Below, piece after piece: positions 7,864-17,113 of a stretch of 64,000 bases of DNA; position 1 is the first letter of the stretch, and each line of letters opens with the position of its first letter. The stretch is from Pseudomonas psychrophila. GTDB taxonomy: Bacteria; Pseudomonadota; Gammaproteobacteria; Pseudomonadales; Pseudomonadaceae. Position numbers and translations under genes: made by a program. The notes under the pieces were generated by a model. The model searched no databases, had not been told where the DNA came from, and saw nothing but the letters and a program-made list of their open reading frames with translations. Where the stretch lies: positions 37,252 through 101,251 of the forward strand of contig NZ_JYKZ01000015.1 of the NCBI RefSeq assembly GCF_001043005.1. The letters run 5' to 3'.

Positions 7864-10833
7864 TCAAAAACTCATTTGCCATTGCCCGATCAGCCCGTGG
7901 GTGCGGCTGTTGCTGCCCATGTCGCCGGTGTAGCCCACGCCCAGTGTCTGTCGGGCCGATACGCCAATATCCAGTCCGGCTTCCAGTACCAAACTGTTGC
8001 GATCAAGCGCACTGCCTTCGACATTGAACGCAGAACCACCCAGCACAAAGCTCTGATTCGTTGAACTGCTGACATCGCCATAGGTGTGCTTCCAGCCTGC
8101 GCTCAGGCGGGGCGTGAGGCTCATGCCGTTTTCCAGTTGGCTCAAATGGGCCAGACGCACGCCCAGGGTGCTGCTGAAGTTGTCCTGGGTCTGCTTGTCG
8201 ACGCGCAACGCGGCCGCACCGCCTTTTTCGGTGTAGCGGTCACGCTGGTAGCGTTGATAACCCAGGTTGGCAAACGGCTCGGCACTCAAGCGGCCGCTGC
8301 CAAGGGCGTAACCCAGTTCGGCAAAAGCCTGCTGGCTGCTGGCGTGGTAATCGCCCTTGGGCTGGTCGGTAAAACCGTTAAACGCCACGCTGCGTTTGCT
8401 GTCCCCGTTATGGCCGCTGTAGGCCGCGCCCAGACGCACTGCCAGCGCACCGCTCTGGCGTATCCCGTAGACACCCGCATGCCAGCTGTTGACCGTGCCC
8501 TCCATAGCGCTGCTATCCACATCGGTTTTTGAGTAGCCGCCCAGCACGCCCATGCGCCAGTCCGGTGTCAGGGCCCAGTCGGCGCCCAACACGCCGCCTT
8601 TGGTGCGTTGGGTGAGGTCGCTGTTGCCGTGTGTCCCGTCCAGTCGGCCATAGCTGCCCAGCCCCTGGAGCCAGAGTCGGCCTTGGGCATTCGGGTCGTT
8701 GAGGTTGCGCACGCCGGGCGGCAGGCCGGTGGCGGCCAGGGCAGGGGTGTCCTGAGCGGCACTGGCGACCCGCAAACCGGCGCCTGCGCCCACGGACTGC
8801 ATGGCCGCCAACATGCTGCTGCCCACCTGGGACGTGGCGCCCAGGGTGGCGCTGCTCAGGCTGGCGTTGCTGCTGCCCGCCAGTTGCTCGATGGCCGCCC
8901 CCGCCGCTTGTGTGCTGGTGTTGAGCAGGGCGTTATACAGCGCGTTGCCCGCCTTGAGCTGGCTCAAGCCGACGGCGGCGCTGTGGCCGTTGGTGCTGCT
9001 GGTGTAATCGGCAAAGGCCACGTCATTGCGGGCATAGGTCAGCTCGACGCTGGTGGGGGTGTAGTTGAGCGTCGGGGTGAGGAAGGCATAGTCACTGGTG
9101 ACATTGCCAAACGTGCCGTCGATGGTGCCAGCGTTCAGTACGCGGTATTGGCTGAGCCACGGATAGGTGCCGCTGCCGGCATTAATGGCCAGCGTTGCAC
9201 CGTTGAGGTGGGCGGTGCCACCGACCAGCACCGGCGCGCTGCTGCCATCGGCGTTGACGCCGTAGGCCAGGGTCGCGCCGTTGCTCAGGGTCAGGTCATG
9301 GGTGATGGTAGCGGTGCCCAAGTGCGGGCTGGCTTGCAGTGTGCCGTTGACCAGCAGGTTAGCGACACTGCCGCCACCGGCGTAAATGCCACCATCCTCC
9401 ACGGTGAGGGAGCCACTGATGCCGCCCTGATTGATCAGGCGGGCGCCGCTGAAAATCGTGCCCCCGTCACTGAAATCGTTCTGGCTGGTGAGTGTCCAGC
9501 TACCGGATTTGACGTCCAGCCATTCGAAATTCTGGCTATTGCCCAAGCGCCCACCGGCCGGGTCATCGAAAGCTACCCGGTCGTAGCCGCTGCCGCCGTC
9601 CACCAGGCCATCGAAACGGCTGGCACTGCCCAGTGTCAGGCGGTCATTGCCACCGCCCAGGTCCAGCGCCTGGCCGTTGCTGCCACTGATCAGGCCATTG
9701 TTGATGACCTGATCATCGAACTCGCCCACAAACTTTACGCCAAAGCCGTCCAGGCCCTGGATCGTACCGTTGTTGATCAACGTGGTGGCGGCCAGGCCTG
9801 AGCCATCACTGCCGTCGTCCACCAGCACCGCATTGTTGGCACCGCTGACCCGTGCGCCTTGGGCGTTGTAGATATAACCACCACCCAGCGCGATCCCTTC
9901 GCTGCCATTGGCAAAGCCGTTCTTGTCGACGCCACCCGCGCCGGTGCCCTGGATCACCCCGTAGTTCTCAATATGGGCGATCAGGTCGATATCCACGCCA
10001 TCGCCGTCACCATTGGGCTTGAGCCCGGAATAGGCGCCGGTGATGGTGCCGTGGTTGATCACGGTGCCATCACCGTCCGAGCCGAAGCCCGAACCGTTGC
10101 GCCCGGTGACGTCGCCATAGTTGATCAGTGTTGCGCCCAGGTCGGTGGTGATGCCGTGGCGCCCGCCCGAGAGGGTGCCGTAGTTGGTCACCGTCACGCC
10201 GGTTGCAGAGTCGATGTCGACACCGTCGAACTTGTTGTCGTCGTTCAGGGCGTCGCCTGTGGAAATCTCGCCGTAGTTGAGAATCGTGGCGTTGGAGCCG
10301 GTCTTCATACCGTCGCTGAACTCGCCGCGAATCAGCCCGCCTTCGCGGTTGATCAGGGTGGTTTTGACGTCATGGCTGCGCACCGCGTCGAGGTCGATGG
10401 CCTGACCGCTATCGGTTGAGCGAATAGTGCCGCTGTTGTCGATCAGCACACTGCCGCTGCTGAAGTGGGTATCGATACGCAAGGCATCGTTGCTGCCCTG
10501 AATCGTCGCGCCGCTGCGGTTGAAAATGCTGTAGTTGCGCTCGCCGCTTGCGCTGCCGCTGCTGTCGATGGCCCGCCCGCCCGTCGAGATCAGGCTGCCT
10601 GCGTTGTCGATGACTACCCCCGGGCCACTGGTGCCGCCCTTGAGGGTGACGGCCACTTTTGCGGTGGTCAGGCTCGCGGCCGGCTTCACCGCCAACGTAT
10701 CGCTGGCGCTCAGATTGAGTGCGCTGGTGCTGGGTGTGTCCAGGCTGATGTCACTGGCGAGTGCCAGCGGGGCAACCGCGCTTGAACTTAAAAGCGCGAT
10801 GGCCAGCGCAAGGCGTTGGGGGCAGAAGGGCAT
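7864..10833 (-). CDS. Autotransporter with beta-helix passenger and outer-membrane barrel
   Basis: The protein has 989 residues. Residues 1-26 (PFCPQRLALAIALLSS, then APLALA) form a Sec signal peptide. Residues 30-470 or so repeat short phrases of the type INNGTI, NYGTL or INYGDV, the pattern of a right-handed beta-helix passenger. A linker follows, and from about 735 to the end is a type Va autotransporter barrel closing in QWQMSF with the C-terminal Phe needed for barrel assembly. No protease or lipase motif was found in the passenger, so an adhesin or biofilm role is an inference. It is transcribed away from the helicase gene and has AAGG 9 bases before its ATG. Confidence 0.88.
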   Translation of the reverse strand: MPFCPQRLALAIALLSSSAVAPLALASDISLDTPSTSALNLSASDTLAVKPAASLTTAKVAVTLKGGTSGPGVVIDNAGSLISTGGRAIDSSGSASGERNYSIFNRSGATIQGSNDALRIDTHFSSGSVLIDNSGTIRSTDSGQAIDLDAVRSHDVKTTLINREGGLIRGEFSDGMKTGSNATILNYGEISTGDALNDDNKFDGVDIDSATGVTVTNYGTLSGGRHGITTDLGATLINYGDVTGRNGSGFGSDGDGTVINHGTITGAYSGLKPNGDGDGVDIDLIAHIENYGVIQGTGAGGVDKNGFANGSEGIALGGGYIYNAQGARVSGANNAVLVDDGSDGSGLAATTLINNGTIQGLDGFGVKFVGEFDDQVINNGLISGSNGQALDLGGGNDRLTLGSASRFDGLVDGGSGYDRVAFDDPAGGRLGNSQNFEWLDVKSGSWTLTSQNDFSDGGTIFSGARLINQGGISGSLTVEDGGIYAGGGSVANLLVNGTLQASPHLGTATITHDLTLSNGATLAYGVNADGSSAPVLVGGTAHLNGATLAINAGSGTYPWLSQYRVLNAGTIDGTFGNVTSDYAFLTPTLNYTPTSVELTYARNDVAFADYTSSTNGHSAAVGLSQLKAGNALYNALLNTSTQAAGAAIEQLAGSSNASLSSATLGATSQVGSSMLAAMQSVGAGAGLRVASAAQDTPALAATGLPPGVRNLNDPNAQGRLWLQGLGSYGRLDGTHGNSDLTQRTKGGVLGADWALTPDWRMGVLGGYSKTDVDSSAMEGTVNSWHAGVYGIRQSGALAVRLGAAYSGHNGDSKRSVAFNGFTDQPKGDYHASSQQAFAELGYALGSGRLSAEPFANLGYQRYQRDRYTEKGGAAALRVDKQTQDNFSSTLGVRLAHLSQLENGMSLTPRLSAGWKHTYGDVSSSTNQSFVLGGSAFNVEGSALDRNSLVLEAGLDIGVSARQTLGVGYTGDMGSNSRTHGLIGQWQMSF

Positions 10834-11014
10834 GTTGGGCGACCTTATCGGGAATAACCGGGCCGTCTTTTATAGCGAGAGGTTTTTACAAAATGATGTA
10901 TCTGAATACCTCCTGAACCTCTGTATTGTGTCGGCCATTGTAGGAATTTTCGCTTTCTCTAGGCGCTTTCACTTTTTTCGATGCGCCCCCTTATCAAAGT
11001 GGTTCAGCTCAAAC
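10834..11014. promoter_or_regulatory. Divergent promoter region between the autotransporter and helicase genes
   Basis: This 181-base stretch is AT-richer than its flanks and separates two divergently transcribed genes, so both promoters should lie here. I could not fix -35/-10 pairs with confidence, and no clear operator palindrome was seen. Confidence 0.5.
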
Positions 11015-14000
11015 ATGGATACAGTACGCGCACGTCTCGCCGGTCTGATTGAATTTGTAAAACAGACTGCACTCATGCAGAAGCGGCCGGCGTTGACCGT
11101 CACCCAACACAACGCATTCAGTGTCAGCGAAGAAAAGCTGCGGGCATTGCCGGGGGTCAGCCTGGATGTGCTGGAAAGCGACGAAGATGAAGTCTGGCTG
11201 CGGCTTGAGCGTTTGCACGAGACGCGTCCGCCCGCGCCATTGAGCCCGTTGCTGGCGCTGTGGATCGAACTCAAGGGCACGCCGCAAACCGAACCTGCCC
11301 TAAAACTGCGGGTGGCGCGTGAGGTGCTGATCGGCAGCGGCCTGTTGTCCGAGCCCGAGCTTTCGCGGTTGACCGTGGTTGGCATCGATATCAGCGAAGA
11401 CGCCCCGCTTGATGAGTGGGTGAATCTTGAGGAGTGCCTGGACGCCGGCGAGATCAGGGCGCAGTTCAAGTCCTACAGCCAAACTGCTTGGCGACTGTGG
11501 GCCGCAGAGGAAAAGCTACGGCGTAAAAGCATCGAACTGTATGCCGAGTTGTTCCTGCTGGTGCAGCAGATGCAGGGCAATCTGGGAGATGCGCAACTGG
11601 AGCTGGTCTGGGGGTTAGGCGTTTCGACGTGGGAACATCCTGTGGTCGGCCTCATCCATTACCCGTTGATTAGCCAGTTGGTCGAGCTGGCCATCAACCC
11701 GGACACCATGGCCATCGAAGTCCGCCCGCGCGCCGCGCAACCCCGGCTGGAAGTGGACGCCTATGTGGCAGCCGATATTCCGGGGGTAGGCGCTTTGGCG
11801 ACACTGGCCAAGGATTACTTCAAGAAAGACCAGGTCGCTATCAGTCCGTTCAACCCTTCCAGTTATGAGCCGGTGATTCGCTCTGCCTCTTCATTGCTCG
11901 ATGCCCAGGGGCAATTCTTGCCGGCGACGGTTGCCGAAGGTGATCGCTCGGTGCCCAAGGCCGCTGAGCATTTGTGTGTGACAGACACCTGGACCCTGTT
12001 CGCCCGCACCCGTGACAGCAACCTGTTTATTGAAGACCTGGGCCGCTTCGAAAGCGCGATTGAAGAGATCGGTGAACTGCCCCCGGCCTTGCAGGCGATC
12101 TTGACCGAACCTTCCAGCGTACTTGAAGACGTAATCCTGCCCCCATTCCGGGGTTTGTCCTACGTCAGCGGCTCCCAAGGTGGTGATGCGCCAGGGACTA
12201 AGGTTCACGAGCTGTACTTCCCCAAGCCCTACAACGACGAGCAGGTGCAAATCATCCAACTGCTCGAAATGCACGATGGGGTGGTGGTGCAAGGCCCGCC
12301 AGGCACCGGCAAGACTCACACCATTGCCAACGTCATTAGCCATTACCTGGCCAATGGCAAGCGAGTACTGGTGACGTCGATGAAAGACCCGGCCCTGGCC
12401 GTGTTGCAGGAAAAGCTGCCCGAAGACATTCGCCCGCTGGCAATCAGCCTGCTGAGCAGCGAAGCGGACGGCATGAAGCAGTTCGAATTCGCCATTCAAA
12501 AGATTTCAGCTGAGGTCCAGCGTATCGATCGGTCGCTGTACAAGCGCGAAATCGGCCAGATCGACGACGAAATCAATACCCTCCACGGTCAGATGGCCAG
12601 TGTCGACCGTGAGATTACCCACTGGGCCGAGCGCAACCTGTCTGACCTGGAGATCGACGGTGAGCGCCTGAGCCCTACCCATGCCGCGTTGCAGGTCGCT
12701 GTGGCGCAAGACGAGGTCAACGGCTTTGCCGATCAGATCGGGGTTGGCGACGAACATCGTCCGCAATTCAGCCTGCAAGACATCATCGCCTTGCGTGAGG
12801 CGCGGTTGGCGCTCAAGGACTCGCTGGCTTACCTGGGCCACAAAGTCCCACAACTGGCCGACTTCCCGGATGCGCAAACGCTGATTCAGGTGCATCAGGA
12901 TCTGGCCCGGGAAAGCCAGTTGCAGCACAAGGAAAGTACGGGCGAGGTGCCGCGTCTGCTGGACTCCAGCACGCAGACCCTTGAGCAGGCGCAGGCTCTG
13001 GTAGAGCACCTGGAGCAATTGCAGGCACTGCGCACGCAGCTCAAAACCGCAGAGCACACCTGGGTGCCGGCCATGCAGGCCTACTTGTCGCGCAACCCCA
13101 ATGCCGATGTGCTGGGGCTTTTTGACAGCCTCAAGGGCGAGATCGAAGCGGCACTGGCCGGTCGCAAAGCATTTGTTGCACGGCCGGTGAGCTTGTCATT
13201 CGAGCTCCAGGCACAGCCCGAGGTGATGGCCGCCATCGATAACCTGGCCCAGGGACGACGCCCGTTCGGGTTGTCCGGCCTGATCGGCAAGGGCAGCCAG
13301 AAACAGTTGCTGGACGCCATTCTGGTGCTGGGCAGCAAACCGCAAAGCGATCAGGACTGGGCGCATGTGCAAGCATTCGTGCGCTTCCAGCTGTTGGGGC
13401 GAACGCTGCTGTTGCGCTGGAATGCCCTGGCTGCCGAGATGCCGCTGCCGACCCTTGAAACCGACGCCGAACAATTACTGGCGGCGACGCGGGCGATTGA
13501 GCAGTACGGCGATATTGTCCGTGCTGAGCAGGGTGAAGTCCGTGCTCAAACCGAACTCAAACATCTGCTCGTGGACTGGGCCGACGTCAGCCAGTTGCGC
13601 AATGACGAGACTGTGCTGGGCAAGGGCGAAAGCTTTTTGCGTCATCACCTGATGCGCCACCGACTGGCTGCGACCTGGGTCATTAAACACACCTTCAATA
13701 CAGCACTGGCCGGTTGTGGCGGTGCAGTGAGCGAGCGTCTGCAAGGGTTTCTGGACACGAGCCTGGGTCAACCACAGGTGACCACCGCTGAACTTCAGGT
13801 GCAGTGGTCCGAGCTGATGGACGAGCTGCGCCGGGTATTGGCCTTGGCGGATGCGCTCGGCACGGTGCAACAGGTGACGGACGTTATCGCGCAGAGCGGC
13901 GGCCTGATCTGGGCCGCCCGTTTGCGCGACGAACCGAGCACCGGCCCGGTGGATGGTCTGCTCCCGGATAACTGTCTGGAGGTGTGGCGCCTGAGCCGTT

Positions 14001-15727
14001 TGGCGCGGTATCTGGAGAGCATCGACGGGCGTGAAGACCTCAAGCGCCTGTTCAAGTTACGCGGTGAACTGGAGCTGAACCTGTCGCGTCTTTATCAGGA
14101 TGCGGTGGTCAAGCGCACCTGGCTGCGGTTGTCAGAGAACGCTACGCCGAGTGTGAGGGCAGCCCTTGAGCTGTATCGCACCGCGATCCGTAAAATCGGC
14201 AAAGGGACAGGTGTGCGTGCCGGGCGTTACCGGCAGGACGCGCGCTTGGCCGCTGATGTCGCGATCTCGGCGATCCCGTGCTGGATCATGCCCCATTACC
14301 GCATTTGCGAAAGCTTGCCGGCCCAATACGGTGCCTTTGATCTGGTGATCATCGATGAGGCGTCCCAGTCTGATCTGACCGCGTTACCAGCGTTGCTGCG
14401 GGCGAAAAAAGTGCTGGTGGTGGGCGATGACAAACAGGTCTCGCCGGACGGCATCGGCATGGAAGAAGAGCGTGTGCAGAACATGATGGCGCGCTTTTTG
14501 GGCAATCAGGTAGGGCTCTACCGGCCATTGATGTCCCCCGAGCGTTCGCTGTATGACCTGTTCAAAGTGGTATTTGCCAAGAGCGGCACCATGCTGCGCG
14601 AGCATTTCCGCTGTGTGGCGCCGATCATCGAATACTCCAAGCGCGAGTTCTACAACCACGAACTTAAGCCTTTGCGCCTGCCGATGATGACCGAGCGCCT
14701 GGACCCGCCGCTGGTGGATCTGCTGGTGATGGACGGGGAGAAAAAGGGCAAGTTCAACCTTGGCGAAGCCAATGTAATTGTCGAGGAAATCCGCCGCTTG
14801 ATCGCCATGCCGCAGATCGCGGGGCGCACCATTGGCGTGGTCTCGTTGCTGGGGGCGGAGCAGGCGCAAAAAGTGATGCAGATGCTGACCAAGGAGCTGG
14901 GTGAAGAGGTGATCACCCAGTTCCAGATCAGCTGTGGCGATGCGCGCACTTTCCAGGGCAAGGAGCGGGACATCATGTTCCTGTCGATGGTGGCCAGCCC
15001 CGGAGATTGTTTTGCCAATAGCCGAGACTCGATTGCCCAGCGCTTCAATGTGGCCGCGTCGCGGGCGCGGGACCGCATGTACCTGGTGCGCAGCGTCGAG
15101 CTCACCGACCTGAGCGCGGTCGATGGTTTGCGCCGTGGCTTGATAGAGCACTTTGAAACCCCCTTTACCCAGGACGCAGCGCAGGTCAGTGATCTGCGTG
15201 AGTTGTGCGAGTCGGGTTTTGAGCGCGATATGTACGACGAGCTCACGCAGCGTGGCTATCGGGTCATCCCGCAGGTCGGCGTCGGGGCGTATCGGATTGA
15301 CATGGTGGTCGAGGGTGACAACGACAGTCGCCTGGCGATCGAGTGTGATGGCGACCGTTTTCACGGCCCGGACCGCTGGGACAGCGACATGCGCCGCCAG
15401 CGCATTCTGGAGCGGGCGGGCTGGCGCTTCTGGCGCTGCTTCGCCTCGGCGTTCACCCTGAATCGTCAGCAGATTATCGATGATTTGCTGGCCACCTTGC
15501 AGGCAATGAACATCGAGCCTGCCAGCGGTGAAGGGGCGGCCCCCAGCATTCATGTCGAACGGCGCCAGGTGCATGGCTTTCGTCGTGCGGGTGGATCGGC
15601 AGAGGAGGGGAGTGGCCGTCGTTATGACAGCCGACCGGCCAAGGACCCGTTTCTGTTCTGGATCCCGGACGACACATTTGTCGTGAGTGATGTTGAAGCG
15701 GACCAGTCTTCCCCGCAGCTAGCCTGA
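11015..15727 (+). CDS. Large SF1 helicase with C-terminal Vsr/DUF559-like nuclease domain
   Basis: The protein has 1570 residues from ATG 11015, the first in-frame start after the divergent region (no strong binding site; the frame stays open upstream but into the autotransporter's promoter). Residues 1-400 match nothing I know. Walker A GPPGTGKT is near 427-434. Residues 510-850 or so are helical and charged, probably coiled coil inserted in the helicase. Walker B IIDEASQSD is near 1112-1120, then VVGDDKQVSP, FQGKERDIMFLS and the SF1 motif VI region NVAASRARDRMYLV. Residues 1400-1495 hold a PD-(D/E)xK/Vsr-like nuclease: RIDMVV, IECDGDRFHG and ERAGWRFWR. UPF1-type helicase plus Vsr-like nuclease fusions occur in predicted defence islands. 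No partner gene is adjacent. Confidence 0.8.
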   Translation: MDTVRARLAGLIEFVKQTALMQKRPALTVTQHNAFSVSEEKLRALPGVSLDVLESDEDEVWLRLERLHETRPPAPLSPLLALWIELKGTPQTEPALKLRVAREVLIGSGLLSEPELSRLTVVGIDISEDAPLDEWVNLEECLDAGEIRAQFKSYSQTAWRLWAAEEKLRRKSIELYAELFLLVQQMQGNLGDAQLELVWGLGVSTWEHPVVGLIHYPLISQLVELAINPDTMAIEVRPRAAQPRLEVDAYVAADIPGVGALATLAKDYFKKDQVAISPFNPSSYEPVIRSASSLLDAQGQFLPATVAEGDRSVPKAAEHLCVTDTWTLFARTRDSNLFIEDLGRFESAIEEIGELPPALQAILTEPSSVLEDVILPPFRGLSYVSGSQGGDAPGTKVHELYFPKPYNDEQVQIIQLLEMHDGVVVQGPPGTGKTHTIANVISHYLANGKRVLVTSMKDPALAVLQEKLPEDIRPLAISLLSSEADGMKQFEFAIQKISAEVQRIDRSLYKREIGQIDDEINTLHGQMASVDREITHWAERNLSDLEIDGERLSPTHAALQVAVAQDEVNGFADQIGVGDEHRPQFSLQDIIALREARLALKDSLAYLGHKVPQLADFPDAQTLIQVHQDLARESQLQHKESTGEVPRLLDSSTQTLEQAQALVEHLEQLQALRTQLKTAEHTWVPAMQAYLSRNPNADVLGLFDSLKGEIEAALAGRKAFVARPVSLSFELQAQPEVMAAIDNLAQGRRPFGLSGLIGKGSQKQLLDAILVLGSKPQSDQDWAHVQAFVRFQLLGRTLLLRWNALAAEMPLPTLETDAEQLLAATRAIEQYGDIVRAEQGEVRAQTELKHLLVDWADVSQLRNDETVLGKGESFLRHHLMRHRLAATWVIKHTFNTALAGCGGAVSERLQGFLDTSLGQPQVTTAELQVQWSELMDELRRVLALADALGTVQQVTDVIAQSGGLIWAARLRDEPSTGPVDGLLPDNCLEVWRLSRLARYLESIDGREDLKRLFKLRGELELNLSRLYQDAVVKRTWLRLSENATPSVRAALELYRTAIRKIGKGTGVRAGRYRQDARLAADVAISAIPCWIMPHYRICESLPAQYGAFDLVIIDEASQSDLTALPALLRAKKVLVVGDDKQVSPDGIGMEEERVQNMMARFLGNQVGLYRPLMSPERSLYDLFKVVFAKSGTMLREHFRCVAPIIEYSKREFYNHELKPLRLPMMTERLDPPLVDLLVMDGEKKGKFNLGEANVIVEEIRRLIAMPQIAGRTIGVVSLLGAEQAQKVMQMLTKELGEEVITQFQISCGDARTFQGKERDIMFLSMVASPGDCFANSRDSIAQRFNVAASRARDRMYLVRSVELTDLSAVDGLRRGLIEHFETPFTQDAAQVSDLRELCESGFERDMYDELTQRGYRVIPQVGVGAYRIDMVVEGDNDSRLAIECDGDRFHGPDRWDSDMRRQRILERAGWRFWRCFASAFTLNRQQIIDDLLATLQAMNIEPASGEGAAPSIHVERRQVHGFRRAGGSAEEGSGRRYDSRPAKDPFLFWIPDDTFVVSDVEADQSSPQLA

Positions 15728-16028
15728 TATGCGCAAGCACACAGGTTTTGGGGGCAACTCAAAACCTGGCACGTGCAGGAACCAATGTGGGGGTGGGCTG
15801 GCTAGCGATGGCATCACCTGTAGCCTGCCAGCCAGACCGTTTCGCCTGCATCGCAGGCAGACCAGCGCCTCCAGGTTTTACGTTGCCCTGTGTGAACGGG
15901 TGATCGTACAACCGGCTTGAGCTATGATGCATCTATACAGGAGCACAGCAGCACGGACGTCCGGTGTGTCAGGGCGATTTTTCAGCTGCTTACATGAAGT
16001 GCCCCTGACCCCTTTGATTTCGAGAAAA
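15728..16028. other. Intergenic region with a hairpin and degenerate REP-like sequence
   Basis: After the helicase gene, arms CAGGTTTT (15742-15749) and AAAACCTG (15761-15768) form a hairpin without a T tract, a possible weak terminator. Positions 15784-15878 contain decayed REP-like sequence (GTGGGGGTGGGCTGGCTAGCGATGG and a short inverted pair near 15843-15860). The remainder should hold the promoter of the next regulator gene, which I could not define. Confidence 0.45.
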
Positions 16029-16787
16029 ATGTTCAACATGGAAAACCAGATCGACGTACCCCGCCTCCCTCGCAAGCGCCGCAGCCTCGCGCAAGAGTTG
16101 GTGACGGTGCTGTCCGAGCAGATCCGCGACGGTATGCTCAAGCGTGGCGACAAGTTGCCTACCGAATCCGCGATCATGGAGGCGCATGGCGTCAGCCGCA
16201 CGGTGGTGCGCGAAGCGATTTCCCGTTTGCAGGCGGCAGGGCAGGTCGAGACCCGCCACGGTATCGGCACCTTTGTGCTGGATACACCGAGCCCGAGCGG
16301 TTTTCGGATCGATCCGGCAACGGTCGTAACCTTGCGCGATGTACTGGCGATTCTTGAGCTGCGTATCAGCCTTGAAGTGGAGTCAGCCGGTTTGGCTGCC
16401 CAGCGGCGCAATGAAGAACAACTGGCCGCGATGCGTGCAGCGCTGGATGCCCTGAATGAAAACGCGGCACGCAATGGTGATGCCGTGGCGTCGGACTTTC
16501 AGTTCCATCTGCAGATTGCGCTGTCGACGGGCAACCGCTACTTCACCGACATCATGACTCACCTGGGCACCAGCATCATTCCGCGTACCCGTCTCAATTC
16601 GGCGCGTCTGGCCCATGATGACCAGCAGCACTACATGACCCGGCTCAACCGCGAGCACGAAGAAATCTACCAGGCCATTGCCCGTCAGGATTCCGAAGCG
16701 GCCCGTGCGGCCATGCGCTTGCACCTGACCAACAGCCGCGAACGCCTGCGCCATGCCCATGAAGAAGCAGAAGCGCAACGCGGGTAA
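16029..16787 (+). CDS. GntR/FadR (FCD) family transcriptional regulator of glucarate/galactarate genes
   Basis: The protein has 252 residues from ATG 16029 (GAG five bases upstream); ATG 16038 three codons later is also possible. Residues 25-95 are the winged helix-turn-helix (LPTESAIMEAHGVSRTVVREAISRL shape, with the PTE and VREA family marks), and residues 105-245 are an all-helical FCD ligand domain with Asp/His residues for a metal (DFQFHLQIA, REHEEIYQAI). FCD regulators usually bind sugar acids. It lies directly upstream of kdgD, the sugar-acid transporter and garD in the same direction, so it very probably controls them, most likely as a repressor. Confidence 0.82.
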   Translation: MFNMENQIDVPRLPRKRRSLAQELVTVLSEQIRDGMLKRGDKLPTESAIMEAHGVSRTVVREAISRLQAAGQVETRHGIGTFVLDTPSPSGFRIDPATVVTLRDVLAILELRISLEVESAGLAAQRRNEEQLAAMRAALDALNENAARNGDAVASDFQFHLQIALSTGNRYFTDIMTHLGTSIIPRTRLNSARLAHDDQQHYMTRLNREHEEIYQAIARQDSEAARAAMRLHLTNSRERLRHAHEEAEAQRG

Positions 16788-16792
16788 GGCCC

Positions 16793-16847
16793 CTGTGGGA
16801 GCGAGCCTGCTCGCGAATGATTTTCGCGAGCAGGCTCGCTCCTACGG
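16793..16847. repeat. REP pair forming one long hairpin
   Basis: Inverted REP cores (GTGGGAGCGAGCCTGCTCGCGA and the reverse, one mismatch) are separated by only about 8 bases, just after the regulator stop. Confidence 0.9.
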
Positions 16848-16939
16848 TTTAAGTACCTTCTCAGTAGGTATCGATTAAAGCCACTTCTCAGACAACCTAT
16901 CTCTGTTCTGAAATTAAATTTCGACTCTGCCTGAATCCC

Positions 16940-16967
16940 ACAAAGCCCGTGCTAGACGGGCTTTGTG
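16940..16967 (+). terminator. Probable terminator upstream of kdgD
   Basis: Arms ACAAAGCCCGT and ACGGGCTTTGT form an 11-bp stem with a GCTAG loop, followed by a short T-rich run (GCTTTT). It would end transcription from the regulator gene, which implies kdgD has its own promoter in 16970-17110. Confidence 0.75.
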
Positions 16968-17040
16968 CTTTTCATTAACCAAAATTTGGCCATCGCTCAG
17001 CACGAATACAAGAAATGAGATTGACGTTATCTTTTTAAGT

Positions 17041-17056
17041 TGTACGATGACGTACG
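17041..17056. promoter_or_regulatory. Palindrome upstream of kdgD, candidate FCD-regulator operator
   Basis: GTACG-ATGA-CGTAC lies 58 bases before the kdgD start. GT...AC half sites are usual for GntR/FadR-type regulators, and the adjacent gene encodes one. The assignment is an inference. Confidence 0.45.
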
Positions 17057-17113
17057 ACGTAGCGAAGTGCTTACGTATTTCTCATCACAACGTGCTCCCA
17101 GGGTGTTCGAATA

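Noticed and set aside
8608..10785. Long plus-strand reading frames opposite the autotransporter gene
   Set aside because: They are mirror frames of a GC-rich repetitive gene and show no motif; the minus strand encodes a full signal peptide, passenger and barrel.
10535..11014. 160-residue N-terminal extension of the helicase
   Set aside because: It overlaps the autotransporter's signal-peptide coding region and the divergent promoter; no family sequence is present before ATG 11015.
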